A stretch of DNA of 56,955 nt from Saprospiraceae bacterium (GCA_028284395.1 JANQRV010000128.1:1-56955), one strand, 5' to 3'; shown: positions 48,304 to 56,955, numbered from the stretch's first letter. Numbers and translations are program-made. The notes: generated by a model not told the origin, from the sequence alone.

Positions 48304-48588
48304 CTATTGTAAGACTTTAATCAGGCGATTCATTTTTTGCAAAGAATGATAATCCAACCGGTAGTACCGATTGTAATTGCGTTCCAGTGTTCTGACGAGT
48401 CCGACATTTTCAAGGTGGGATAATTGTTGGCGGATCGTTTCACCGTCCCACCCGGTAGCAATAATTAGATCTGATACCGCTACTTCGAAATTTTCAGATA
48501 GGTAGTTCAATATATCGCAGCTCGTATCCTCAGATGCGAGTTCCAATATATAAGTGGCCTGTTCTATTTTCAGTTGGGGCATCGTCAT
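48304..48588 (-). CDS. Small winged-helix transcriptional regulator (ArsR-like)
   Basis: A 94-residue protein (start MTMPQLKIEQA; starts further upstream would add an unlikely basic leader). Residues 20-90 form a winged helix: CDILNYLSENFEVAVSDLIIATGWDGETIRQQLSHLENVGLV then RTLERNYNRYYRLDY, the ArsR arrangement of recognition helix followed by a beta-wing. No metal-binding cysteine pair typical of ArsR sensors is seen. It is divergent from the C1 protease gene with a 270-base AT-rich gap and could control it. Confidence 0.7.
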   Translation of the reverse strand: MTMPQLKIEQATYILELASEDTSCDILNYLSENFEVAVSDLIIATGWDGETIRQQLSHLENVGLVRTLERNYNRYYRLDYHSLQKMNRLIKVLQ

Positions 48589-48857
48589 ACAAAGCGCGTT
48601 TCTTTTACTCTGCCGAGCAAGATGTTTAAGGAAAACAAGGCGTATTAGCAAATAAAAACCTAAAAGTTGTACTTAGATCGAAAATTTTGCAATAAATTCA
48701 AATATATGACAAAAGAATCTATATAGCAAACTAACAACATACAGTCAATATATAATTTTTTTGTCTCACATGTCAAAGCCATTGGAAGCTCGGAGGACCT
48801 CATCAAAACGATAAAAAAAATGCCTATTTTTCGCATCAGAACTAAAACTTAGCGTTT

Positions 48858-50405
48858 ATGGCAATAAGAATGGAAAAAGACCCCTCCCAGACGCCCCGGA
48901 AAAAAGATTCCAATAACAGTAGCGGTGGATTAATGAGGTGGATCCCATTTATTCTTCTGTTTCTCTTCAAGCGACCTAAGCTCATCATCCCGGCCCTGAT
49001 TATTGCTGGTGTATGGTACTTCTTTCTAGGCGGTCAGCAACAATTGAATGGCGGACTTAGTACGCCAGAATTGAGTGATTTTGAATTGGGGGCTCTACTA
49101 AGTGAAGAGAAATTTGATCAGGCACAGGTATTTGAACCCCTTGCTTACGGTTCGGGTAACTTCAATCGCCTGCCTTCCAGTGCCTCTCTGGCACGATATG
49201 CTCCACCTGCTTTGCATCAAGGTTCACAGGGTTCGTGTGTAGGCTGGGCTAGTGCCTACGCCGCCAGGACTATTCTACATTCGCGTGCTTCTGGGCAAAG
49301 TCCCAACAACGCAACTTTCAGTCCGTCCTATCTATACAATCAAATTGCCTTGAGTGGTTGCCAGGGAGCCTATATGCTGGATGCCATGAAAGCCATGCGT
49401 CAGAATGGTGCCCTCCCCTTCGGTAGCTTTCGCTATAATGAACGAACCTGTTCGAACCATCCGGATCAGGAACAGTTAAGAGCAGGTCAGCAATTCCGGA
49501 TTAAGGGGTACAATCGGCTGACACAAGGTGTGAACAATTACAAGCCAGACATCACCGCTATCAAACAGAATCTGGCACAAGGCGCACCGGTGGTGATAGG
49601 CATGCAGGTAGGAGGCACTTTCATGAGTCGAATGCTGGGCCAGGATGCATGGGCTCCCACCCAAAGGGATTATAGCTTACGAGGCTTCAGTGGTCATGCC
49701 ATGTGTGTAATCGGTTATGATGACAATCGCAATGGCGGCTCCTTCCATATTATGAATAGTTGGGGACAGGAATGGGGGAATCGTGGTCGAGCATGGGTTC
49801 AGTATCGCGACTTCGAATATTTTGTCAAGGAGGCCTACGGGTTGTTTCCGATGGGCAGCAGCACCGATCAGAAGTTCGACAAGAATAAGATGCAGGTAGA
49901 ATTTGGCCTTTTGGACATCAATACGCAAAAGACCTTGCCCTTGAAACAGAAGAGTTCGACCATCTTCCAAACCCAACAGCCCATTCGAAAAGGAGATAAA
50001 TTTAAAGTTCTGTTCGCCAATAGCATCGACTGCTATGTATATGTATTTGGGCAGGAAGCCAATGGTTCTAGCAGCGTTCTATTTCCGTACACTCCAAAAC
50101 ACTCCCCATATTGCGGTATTACTGGTACCCGTTTATTTCCCAGAGATTATTCGATGACTGCCGACAACGTAGGTAACAAAGATTTAATCGCATTGGTAGT
50201 TTCAAAAAGGGAACTAAATTTCGATCAACTCAACAATAAGATCAACAGTAGCAGATCAGGGGATTATGCTGGAAAATTAAGAGATGCATTGGGTTCGACA
50301 CGTATCAGCGAGGTTGCTTTTAAAGCCGGCAAAACGGTCTCTTTCGACGCACAGCTAAACGGGAAAAGCGCTGTAGGGATGGTCATTGAAATTGACAAAA
50401 GATAA
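48858..50405 (+). CDS. Membrane-anchored papain-family (C1A) cysteine protease with DUF4384-like domain
   Basis: A 515-residue protein. A basic N-terminus is followed by a hydrophobic segment (about 28-57) likely to anchor it. The papain-like domain has QGSQGSCVGWA (Cys127, with an oxyanion Gln just before), GFSGHAMCVIGYDD (His280) and MNSWGQEWGNRG (Asn300), a complete triad. No clear papain propeptide is present. The C-terminal 150 residues (GDKFKVLFANSIDCYVYVFGQ to LFPRDYS) look like DUF4384, which often accompanies caspase-like proteases. The protease would face the periplasm if the anchor inserts N-in. It is followed by the AI-2E permease gene 11 bases later. Confidence 0.85.
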   Translation: MAIRMEKDPSQTPRKKDSNNSSGGLMRWIPFILLFLFKRPKLIIPALIIAGVWYFFLGGQQQLNGGLSTPELSDFELGALLSEEKFDQAQVFEPLAYGSGNFNRLPSSASLARYAPPALHQGSQGSCVGWASAYAARTILHSRASGQSPNNATFSPSYLYNQIALSGCQGAYMLDAMKAMRQNGALPFGSFRYNERTCSNHPDQEQLRAGQQFRIKGYNRLTQGVNNYKPDITAIKQNLAQGAPVVIGMQVGGTFMSRMLGQDAWAPTQRDYSLRGFSGHAMCVIGYDDNRNGGSFHIMNSWGQEWGNRGRAWVQYRDFEYFVKEAYGLFPMGSSTDQKFDKNKMQVEFGLLDINTQKTLPLKQKSSTIFQTQQPIRKGDKFKVLFANSIDCYVYVFGQEANGSSSVLFPYTPKHSPYCGITGTRLFPRDYSMTADNVGNKDLIALVVSKRELNFDQLNNKINSSRSGDYAGKLRDALGSTRISEVAFKAGKTVSFDAQLNGKSAVGMVIEIDKR

Positions 50406-50416
50406 TTTACAAACTC

Positions 50417-51451
50417 ATGAAAGCCTCTAAACTGGCCTCTTGGGCCATCATCATCACCTTTGCCTTCGCTTTTCTGATCCTGGGTAAAAACCTATTAATT
50501 CCCTTTGTCATTGCTCTGCTGGTGTGGTACGTGATCATATCCCTTAGCCACTGGATTAGCAAATGGAAGTTTGCCCAAAAGTACTTTCCCGAGTGGCTTT
50601 TACTTACCATTTCTTCGCTTATTATTCTCTTTGTAATGATCATTGCAGGTGAGTTGGTCGCAACCAACGCCAACGCAATGGCCAATGCTGTACCTCGCTA
50701 TGAAGTTCGCGTACAACAATTGACCGAAGACGTACAACAATCCTTTGGGATCAAAGAGGTCCCTACGGTTTCTTCTCTCCTTGAAAAACTCGATTTCACG
50801 CAAGCTATTTCCGGGTTATTAAACACTTTTTCCGGCATTGCCAGTAATGCGTTCCTCATACTCATCTACGTTATGTTTCTTTTCATAGAACAGACGGTTT
50901 TTCGAAAAAAAATGCAAAGCCTTTTTCCCGAACCAGCTAATTACCAACAATTTGAGGACGTATTGGGCAAGATCAATGAAGCTGTAATCAGTTACCTCTC
51001 GGTCAAATCCGCCGTTAGCATCCTCACCGCTATATTGAGTTTTATCATTATGGCCTTAGTAGGTGTGGATTTTGCGGTATTCTGGGCATTTCTCATTTTC
51101 TTACTCAACTTTATCCCGAATATCGGCTCGATTGTCGCTACTTTTTTTCCTGCGCTTCTGGCGTTGCTCCAATTTGACACTCTGACACCATTTGCGATTA
51201 TTTTAGTCGGAGTCGGTGCCATACAGGTAATCGTCGGAAATGTAGTCGAGCCGAGAATGATGGGAAATTCTCTGAACATCAGTCCGCTTGTAGTCATCTT
51301 GGCTCTATCTCTTTGGGGGGCACTTTGGGGTATTGCGGGTATGGTCTTAAGTGTCCCGATCACTGTGGTAATCATGATTATTTTTGCGCAATTTCCAGAT
51401 ACTAGGCCCTTGGCTATACTTCTCTCGCAAAATGGGATCCAAGAGGAATGA
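50417..51451 (+). CDS. AI-2E family (PF01594-type) membrane permease
   Basis: A 344-residue protein with about eight membrane segments and the family's features: an N-terminal pair of helices, a soluble segment (about 70-130), a central IYVMFLFIEQTVFRKKM region and the conserved LNFIPNIGSIVATFFPALLAL and VVEPRMMGNSLNISPLVVILAL segments. Members export autoinducer-2 or act as Na+/H+ antiporters; which applies is not evident. It starts 11 bases after the C1 protease gene, so they are probably co-transcribed. A small hairpin (TGGTGG-TTTT-CCACCA, 51531-51546) follows. Confidence 0.88.
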   Translation: MKASKLASWAIIITFAFAFLILGKNLLIPFVIALLVWYVIISLSHWISKWKFAQKYFPEWLLLTISSLIILFVMIIAGELVATNANAMANAVPRYEVRVQQLTEDVQQSFGIKEVPTVSSLLEKLDFTQAISGLLNTFSGIASNAFLILIYVMFLFIEQTVFRKKMQSLFPEPANYQQFEDVLGKINEAVISYLSVKSAVSILTAILSFIIMALVGVDFAVFWAFLIFLLNFIPNIGSIVATFFPALLALLQFDTLTPFAIILVGVGAIQVIVGNVVEPRMMGNSLNISPLVVILALSLWGALWGIAGMVLSVPITVVIMIIFAQFPDTRPLAILLSQNGIQEE

Positions 51452-51568
51452 AAGTGCAAGAAACGGGGCAAGAAAACCGTGCATAGATGTTATCTATCTA
51501 CACTCCGATTGAATTATCCAAATAAAAAATTGGTGGTTTTCCACCACTTTAGACCGCCACATAATGCG

Positions 51569-51576
51569 TATTTTTG
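51569..51576 (+). promoter_or_regulatory. Putative -7 element of the kinase-regulator operon
   Basis: TATTTTTG matches TAnnTTTG and lies 17 bases before the ATG at 51594, giving a leader of about 11 bases. A TTTA, not TTTG, lies 17 bases upstream (51548-51551). Confidence 0.4.
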
Positions 51577-51593
51577 GATATAACTAAATTCCG

Positions 51594-53594
51594 ATGGGAG
51601 CTCAGATCAAGACCTCTATAATAGCTTTGTTCCTTTTGGCAGCGGTCAACCTGTTGGGTCAAGACCGCATCGCTGATAGTCTTCATCAGGAATTGATTTC
51701 TGCTCATTCAGATTCTCTGAAGATCAGGTCCTTAATGGCCTTGGGAAACTACTTTCAAAATAAGGCTCTATACGATAGTGCCCGCTACTTTTACCAACAA
51801 GCGTTGCGAAGTGCTGAATTGAGTCCATTCCGGGGCATGGAAGGAAATATCAACCGCAATCTTGGTTTCCTATTCGGTATGCACCTTTCCGAATTTGACT
51901 CCGCAATTGTTCATTCCCAGAAGGCATATGACATTTTGATCGCCCTGGGACGGCCAAAAGAAGCCGCCCAAAGTCTAATTGGCCAAGGCAATGCTCTAAT
52001 GAATCAGGGATTAAAGACCGAAGCCTCCCAAATTTTCACGAATGCAGCCCGGATCAATACCACTTCAGGCAACGACTCACTCAATGATCGCATTTTCATC
52101 AATCTTGGAACGCTATACCTACAACTGGGAGATGACGTCAAGCACGAACACTACATCCGGAAAGGACGGGCGATTGCCCAACTCTACGGGAACACCCGCA
52201 ACCTGACCATTACCAATATGGCCCTGGCCGCAATCAACCGAAAGAAAAAGAACCTTGATTCAACTTTGCTCTATAGTCAGGAAGCACTGAACCTCAGTCG
52301 AAAATTAAATGATCTTACTTTAATCGCTTATTCCTACTTAAATCTTGCCAATGGTGAAGAAGCACTTGGCCATATTGAAAAAGCGGAGCGCTACTTTTTA
52401 CAGATATACAATCTACGTGGTCTGTCCCCTTTTGACCACGCACGCTTCACCTATTTTTTGGGGCGATTCTATGCTCAAAATGAAAGATATCGAAAGGCGG
52501 AAAAATATTTGCAAGAAGCATTGACCGACGCACAGGTACTCGAAGCCAAAGATCTGCAGATCAACATTATTTCGAGACTCCTTCCCGCTCAGGAAGAACT
52601 CGGTCATTACAAATCTGCTTACTTCAATGCATCAGAGATGATCAAATTGATGGATGAGGTTCACAACAAAGAGATACATAAAGAAGTAGAGGCCATCAAT
52701 GTCAAATTTGAAACAGAAAAAAAAGAAAAGGAAATCCTATCCCTTCAAGCGACCAATGCTCATCAGGAAGTATCGCTATTGACGGCAGCAGCAAGAGCCA
52801 ATCGTCGGTTCTGGTGGGGCATCACCGCTACGCTTTCTCTACTAGTTCTTGGCACTACTTTTCTAATCTTTAGAAAAAACAGCATTCACCGGGAGAAGAT
52901 GGCCGAACGGGAAGCAGCTCTTCAGAAAGAAAAATTGTTCCAGGTTACCCAGGAAGGTAAGAATATGGCATTACGCGCTATGCTCAAAGGCGAAGAACTC
53001 GAACGAACCAGAATGGCCCAAGAACTACACGATGGAATTGGCATCATGTTGTCTTCGCTAAAACTCAGTCTGGAACGCGGGGACAGTACCGATCGTCCAA
53101 ATCCGTACAAATTAGTAGACCGGGCTAGTTCTGAACTCAGACGAGTTGCACAAAACATGATGCCGGAAGCACTGATGAAGTTTGGTTTGATGGCTGCCAT
53201 TGAAGATTTATGTGACGAAATCAACTTCAATCAAAAATTGCAGGTGACCGTTCAACAGTTCGGTATGGATAAGCCCATATTTGATACGGTCGCTCTACAA
53301 ATATACCGAACCTTGCAAGAGGTTCTTAACAACATCATTAAACACGCTGAAGCCACCGAAGTTCTCGTCCAACTAATTCAAAGAAATAAGAGACTTTTTA
53401 TCACGGTAGAAGACAATGGCAAAGGCTTTACCCCAAGTGCTTATCGCGGCCCGGGCCATGGTTTGCGCAATATCAATTCCCGGATCAATTATCTCAATGG
53501 AAAATTATCCTGGGATTCTTCACCGGGGAAAGGCACTACTGTTTCAATAGAAGTAAAATTAACCCGACAAGATGATCAAGTTATTCATCATTGA
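51594..53594 (+). CDS. TPR-containing sensor histidine kinase (NarX/HisKA_3 type)
   Basis: A 666-residue membrane sensor kinase. A signal peptide (ending LLGQ) is followed by a periplasmic array of tetratricopeptide repeats (about 45-360), a short coiled coil, one membrane helix (RFWWGITATLSLLVLGTTF, about 405-425), a second coiled coil and the HisKA_3 domain with phosphoacceptor H479 in MAQELHDGIG. The ATPase domain has VLNNIIKHAEA (N box), VEDNGKGF and GHGLRNINSRI. The TPRs probably sense a partner protein. It overlaps the next gene by 23 bases, and translation is probably coupled. Confidence 0.92.
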   Translation: MGAQIKTSIIALFLLAAVNLLGQDRIADSLHQELISAHSDSLKIRSLMALGNYFQNKALYDSARYFYQQALRSAELSPFRGMEGNINRNLGFLFGMHLSEFDSAIVHSQKAYDILIALGRPKEAAQSLIGQGNALMNQGLKTEASQIFTNAARINTTSGNDSLNDRIFINLGTLYLQLGDDVKHEHYIRKGRAIAQLYGNTRNLTITNMALAAINRKKKNLDSTLLYSQEALNLSRKLNDLTLIAYSYLNLANGEEALGHIEKAERYFLQIYNLRGLSPFDHARFTYFLGRFYAQNERYRKAEKYLQEALTDAQVLEAKDLQINIISRLLPAQEELGHYKSAYFNASEMIKLMDEVHNKEIHKEVEAINVKFETEKKEKEILSLQATNAHQEVSLLTAAARANRRFWWGITATLSLLVLGTTFLIFRKNSIHREKMAEREAALQKEKLFQVTQEGKNMALRAMLKGEELERTRMAQELHDGIGIMLSSLKLSLERGDSTDRPNPYKLVDRASSELRRVAQNMMPEALMKFGLMAAIEDLCDEINFNQKLQVTVQQFGMDKPIFDTVALQIYRTLQEVLNNIIKHAEATEVLVQLIQRNKRLFITVEDNGKGFTPSAYRGPGHGLRNINSRINYLNGKLSWDSSPGKGTTVSIEVKLTRQDDQVIHH

Positions 53595-54207
53595 CGACCA
53601 CCCCATCGTTATCCAAGGCATTCAAAATGCAGTCAAACAAGAGGAAGATATCGAAATAACTGGAGCTGCTCTAAGCGCTTCGGAGGCCATCAATTGGCTG
53701 GAGAGTAACGAGGCTGATATTGTCATACTCGATATCGGCCTGCCCGATATGGATGGAATTGATCTCTGTAAATTTTTAACCAAAAATTTTCCCGGAATCA
53801 AGATCATCGGTCTTACAACTTTTGGACAGGTTAGCTTCATCACCAGCCTATTGCGCAATGGTGCTAAAGGTTATTTATACAAAAATACATCAGAAAGGGA
53901 ATTGATCGAAGCGATTCGGATCGTCTTCGATGGTGATCAATATCTATCGAAGGAGGTGAATGAAAAATTGATTGCTAAAGCCGCTCGAACCCTATCCAAA
54001 AGGGAAAGCTTCATCCCCAAATTGACTAGGCGAGAAAAAGAAATACTCGATCTCATCATGGCGGAAAATACAACTCAGGAAATTGCCAACGTGTTACATT
54101 TATCCGTCAGTACCGTCGAAACACATAGAATGAATCTATGTGCCAAGCTTGGAGCTAGGAATCTAGCGGGCCTGGTTAAAAATGCAATTAAATTGGGTCT
54201 GGTTTGA
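53572..54207 (+). CDS. NarL/FixJ family response regulator
   Basis: A 211-residue DNA-binding regulator, the likely partner of the overlapping kinase. The receiver is complete: acidic pair in FIIDDHP, phosphoacceptor Asp in IVILDIGLPD, Thr in GLTTFG and Lys in GYLYKNT. The C-terminal LuxR-type helix-turn-helix starts LTRREKEILDLIMAENTTQE and continues LHLSVSTVETHRMNL. It lies inside a tightly packed three-gene operon, starting 23 bases before the kinase stop. Confidence 0.93.
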   Translation: MIKLFIIDDHPIVIQGIQNAVKQEEDIEITGAALSASEAINWLESNEADIVILDIGLPDMDGIDLCKFLTKNFPGIKIIGLTTFGQVSFITSLLRNGAKGYLYKNTSERELIEAIRIVFDGDQYLSKEVNEKLIAKAARTLSKRESFIPKLTRREKEILDLIMAENTTQEIANVLHLSVSTVETHRMNLCAKLGARNLAGLVKNAIKLGLV

Positions 54208-54218
54208 ATAAACAAAGG

Positions 54219-54998
54219 ATGATTAGTTGTGTAACCGGTGCTTTGATCGGCATCGCCCTGATTTTCTTTATGGCAAGCATAGCTTGGGGATATGCCTTCT
54301 CATTGGCGGTATGCCTGACCATTTTCGGTTATGCCTTTGCCCACCATCTTTTTCCCACTCTTAGCGGAGGATTTTCTTGCGGTCTCTTATCGGGATTAAA
54401 CGCCGGATTGAACATGTTCATTTTAAGTTTATTCGGGCCGGTGGGATTGGTTTTAGCAGTTTTCATAGGAACGACCAACTTCTTAGTCATTTTTCAACCA
54501 GTATCTACCAATTCGCGCTATCAGTCTTTACTTGGGTGGTCCAATTGGCTAATGCCGATGTCCTGGCTAGTCAATAGCCTGGGACTGTTGTTTCTGCTAC
54601 TAAGCGTGGCTGGACATATCCTATTCGGAAGGAAGGCCTTTTTTCGTCTTCAAGGATTCAAATTGCACCTAAAAACTGGAATGTTTGCCATTCGTGGAGG
54701 CTGGATCGCCAATTTGAACACTTATCACACTGCTTTTAACATGGGGAATTTTGCCTTCGTCGATTGCCAGTCCTGTGACCGCAGAACCGGTCAACCAATC
54801 TGGCACTTAGATCATGAAGCGGGTCATACTCTAAATCTTGGAGCATACGGATTTATTTTCCATTTTACCGGCTTTATCCATGAAGTAGCATTTGGAGCGG
54901 GTGCCCATGCATTAGCGGAGAGGTTCGCAGAAAGCAACGTACCTGGGACCTTGCGTCCCTTCCTGTCCATCTGGCAAGACTCAAAGGAGGGGCATTAA
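54219..54998 (+). CDS. Polytopic membrane protein with HEAGH motif, unknown function
   Basis: A 259-residue protein with about four or five membrane segments in residues 1-145 (with AGHILFGR at the end), then a soluble part. The segment LDHEAGHTLNLGAYG contains HExxH, and AERFAESN follows about 35 residues later with a possible third zinc ligand; this resembles a minimal gluzincin protease but the fold is unproven. The C-terminal half is conserved-looking (NFAFVDCQSCDRRTG, a CxxC pair). The ATG at 54219 is preferred; a TTG at 54204 would overlap the regulator stop. It belongs to the kinase-regulator operon. Confidence 0.65.
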   Translation: MISCVTGALIGIALIFFMASIAWGYAFSLAVCLTIFGYAFAHHLFPTLSGGFSCGLLSGLNAGLNMFILSLFGPVGLVLAVFIGTTNFLVIFQPVSTNSRYQSLLGWSNWLMPMSWLVNSLGLLFLLLSVAGHILFGRKAFFRLQGFKLHLKTGMFAIRGGWIANLNTYHTAFNMGNFAFVDCQSCDRRTGQPIWHLDHEAGHTLNLGAYGFIFHFTGFIHEVAFGAGAHALAERFAESNVPGTLRPFLSIWQDSKEGH

Positions 54999-55001
54999 CC
55001 A

Positions 55002-56955
55002 CTATCTGCGTCTAATGGAAATCGCCATATTCTTATCGTAATTTCCTTGAATCAAAGGAGATTGGCGTTTGCCTGTATATGCACGGACATTGAAGAAGAT
55101 GTAGTTGTACAATTCCTGAATGGAAACCAACGTATCTTTATTGCTGTCTGCTTCTCCTTTTAACCCCCGGATGAGAAAATGACTGAAGACGCCTTGCCGC
55201 AGCCCTTTTGATTCTAATGAAGTTTCGTCGGATTTAGACGACATTAAAAGAGCAGCACCAGGACCTGCTTGCGCCAATGAGCGATAGAAAGTCTGCAAGG
55301 TTTCTGGGATTTCATCATTTCCTCGGCCAGCAAGCAAACTACCTGAATGGCACGCATCGGCAATGCACAATTTGAGTTTTGCTTTGCTCGCTTTCAAGAT
55401 TTTATTGATTTCTTCGTGGTAAATTTTATTGTTGAAACCATCAAAGTCAATGGGCAGGAAAGATCCCTTCAGTCCGTGACCGGAGAAATAAAGCATTACC
55501 AGATCATTCGCTCCAGCTTTTCCAAACACTTCACTCATTGTATTCATAATACGTTCGCGGGTCGCATCTTCATCGATTAGAATCTTGATGTGATCGTCGT
55601 CCAATGCTCCTCCTTCCGGGCTTTTCAAGAATGCATACATCCGATATGCGTCATCATCCGTATAGCGCAATGCGGGCATGTGATCATAGGTAGCCACGCC
55701 GATCACCACCGCCCAAATTTGAATATCTTCTCCATTGGCGGCCAATGAAGAAGCACTATGGGATGGCGTTGCCAATTCCTCCTGACTTTGGGCGATCTTA
55801 TTGCGATTGTTACCTATGTATTTTCCGTTGGACCAATTGCCCGTTACCTGTGTTCCATTACTGAGTTCAAGCGTTCCATAGCCTTCGAAACTACCATTGG
55901 CCATCTCTCCTTCATAACGGTCGCCATTGGTATACAGCACTATTCCATTTCCATGGGGATAACCATTTAGAAAGCGACCCTCATATTTAGTTCCGTCCTG
56001 GAATAGATAAGTTCCATACCCATGCTTACAGTTACCGGAAGTACAGCCCGGTCCATCTTTCTTGGCCGGTTTGCCCTTGTATTCGCCATTTCTCCAGACA
56101 CCAGCGATGGAGCGACCGTCGTGATAAAACATCTGACCGTTTCCATGAGGTTGCCCATTCTTAAAGTCTCCCTCATATTTGTCACCATTATCGTAGTGGA
56201 AAGTACCGTAACTTCCTGGTTTACCTCCGATGAAGGCACCTTCATATCTGCTACCATCCACATAGGCAAAGGTTCCCCGGCCATCCTGGCAATCACCAGA
56301 AATACACCCCGTTTGAATATCCGTTCCGTCATTATCGGCAACCGAGCCTGGTATTTCCCCTACGGCGTCATCAAAATTTCCGAACTCATCTACCGGTTGT
56401 CCCTTTTTCCAATAACCATCTCTCACCTCCCCATTACTGAAAGTTTTTACGCCCTTGCCATCCGGATAACGATGAGCCCAATTGCCCTTATATTTACTGC
56501 CATCTGCATAGTAACAAGTACCATATCCGTGGATCTCACCATTTTGAAAGTCACCGATGTAAACAGCTCCACTAGGATAGATATAGATTCCTTTTCCTGT
56601 CTTACAGTCGCCAGATATACAACCAGTTTGTTTCTTACTTCCTTTCGCAACAGTTTCTGCATTGGAGCGAGTAGTCGGCCGAGCTTTTTCGCGCATCAGC
56701 CTACCGTTGCGCCAAACGCCTTCTCTTCGACTGCCATCCGGCAAGGTTTCGAGGCCTTCACCGTGCGGCTGATCCTGCAACCACTCTCCCTGATATTTGC
56801 TACCATCTGCATAATAAAGGCTACCAATTCCATGCCGCTTGCCATTTAGGAATTGCCCCACGTACTTCGAACCGCTGCGGTACTCCAATGTACCACTACC
56901 ATTATTACAATCACCTTTAACACACTGGGCGAAAACCAACAGTGGAAATAGAGAA
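55002..56955 (-). CDS. Secreted MORN-repeat caspase-like (C14) protease, N-terminus beyond window
   Basis: About 650 visible residues. The frame is open to the window edge and the last visible codons read SLFPLLVFAQ, the end of a signal peptide, so the true start lies past 56955. Residues then form four units of about 75-95 residues, each headed by C-x-x-G-[DN]-C and containing three or four MORN repeats (for example YEGDFKNGQPHGNG). After a short linker comes a caspase-like p20 domain with MLYFSGHG (catalytic His) and IADACHSGS (catalytic Cys). The MORN part may bind membranes or partners. It converges with the HEAGH gene with a 3-base gap. Confidence 0.9.
   Translation of the reverse strand, partial: SLFPLLVFAQCVKGDCNNGSGTLEYRSGSKYVGQFLNGKRHGIGSLYYADGSKYQGEWLQDQPHGEGLETLPDGSRREGVWRNGRLMREKARPTTRSNAETVAKGSKKQTGCISGDCKTGKGIYIYPSGAVYIGDFQNGEIHGYGTCYYADGSKYKGNWAHRYPDGKGVKTFSNGEVRDGYWKKGQPVDEFGNFDDAVGEIPGSVADNDGTDIQTGCISGDCQDGRGTFAYVDGSRYEGAFIGGKPGSYGTFHYDNGDKYEGDFKNGQPHGNGQMFYHDGRSIAGVWRNGEYKGKPAKKDGPGCTSGNCKHGYGTYLFQDGTKYEGRFLNGYPHGNGIVLYTNGDRYEGEMANGSFEGYGTLELSNGTQVTGNWSNGKYIGNNRNKIAQSQEELATPSHSASSLAANGEDIQIWAVVIGVATYDHMPALRYTDDDAYRMYAFLKSPEGGALDDDHIKILIDEDATRERIMNTMSEVFGKAGANDLVMLYFSGHGLKGSFLPIDFDGFNNKIYHEEINKILKASKAKLKLCIADACHSGSLLAGRGNDEIPETLQTFYRSLAQAGPGAALLMSSKSDETSLESKGLRQGVFSHFLIRGLKGEADSNKDTLVSIQELYNYIFFNVRAYTGKRQSPLIQGNYDKNMAISIRRR

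Noticed and set aside
51531..51546. TGGTGG-TTTT-CCACCA hairpin as a terminator
   Set aside because: Only six base pairs and no T-tract; too weak to list separately.
56022..56849. 275-codon plus-strand frame
   Set aside because: Antisense of the repetitive MORN units; the repeating composition explains its length.
1..56955. CRISPR arrays, tRNA genes, insertion sequences
   Set aside because: Intergenic stretches were read for regular spacer repeats, T-loop-like GGTTCGAATCC segments and transposase fragments; none were found by eye. A tRNAscan and ISfinder run would settle it.

Overview
The window comes from a Bacteroidota chromosome, most likely the Saprospiria (Lewinella/Haliscomenobacter-like) branch. 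The reasons are secreted proteins with type IX secretion (T9SS) C-terminal sorting domains, HYR/PKD/cohesin-like adhesin modules, a Bacteroidetes-type 'putative porin', a Porin-FabI-RecN block, and promoters of the Bacteroidetes form TTTG-N19-TAnnTTTG instead of -35/-10 boxes. Shine-Dalgarno sequences are generally absent. The species assignment is an inference. I see no tRNA, CRISPR array, IS element, prophage or plasmid functions, so this looks like ordinary chromosome with a few accessory genes.

Layout. 1-546: promoters and leader of a minus-strand unit lying left of the window, then the serC promoter. 0.5-12 kb: serC; a secreted M36 metalloprotease; a LexA/CI-like S24 regulator; a class V aminotransferase paired with a small YkoF-like protein; ftsK; and a GNAT-like protein overlapping the ftsK 3' end. 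12.2-22 kb: one 9.7-kb gene for a giant cysteine-rich modular T9SS surface protein, closed by a strong bidirectional terminator. 22.1-25.4 kb: rplI, rpsR and rpsF (with a near-ideal promoter), preceded by parE. 25.5-29.2 kb: a vitamin K-dependent gamma-carboxylase homologue, PBP4/DacB and a lipoprotein methyltransferase. 29.4-31.6 kb: a BCCT transporter with a response regulator that has lost key receiver residues. 31.8-41.4 kb: acyltransferase, sugar isomerase-like protein, LolA-like carrier, Lon, a CarboxypepD_reg-like protein, a lipoprotein and a GH57/DUF3536 glycosidase. 41.4-47 kb: AraC regulator, porin, FabI and RecN, all on the minus strand. 47.3-48.6 kb: a small secreted protein, a 600-bp stretch without a convincing gene, and a small winged-helix regulator.

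The right end (48.3-57 kb) is the most interesting accessory stretch. It holds a membrane-anchored papain-like protease with a DUF4384-like tail, an AI-2E family permease, a tightly overlapping TPR histidine kinase / NarL regulator / HEAGH membrane protein operon, and, convergent with it, a secreted MORN-repeat caspase-like (C14) protease cut by the window edge. It combines signalling and proteolysis genes. Whether it acts as one system is open: only the kinase-regulator-HEAGH trio shows direct coupling by gene overlap.

All family calls rest on reading motifs and remembered family features. No database search was run.
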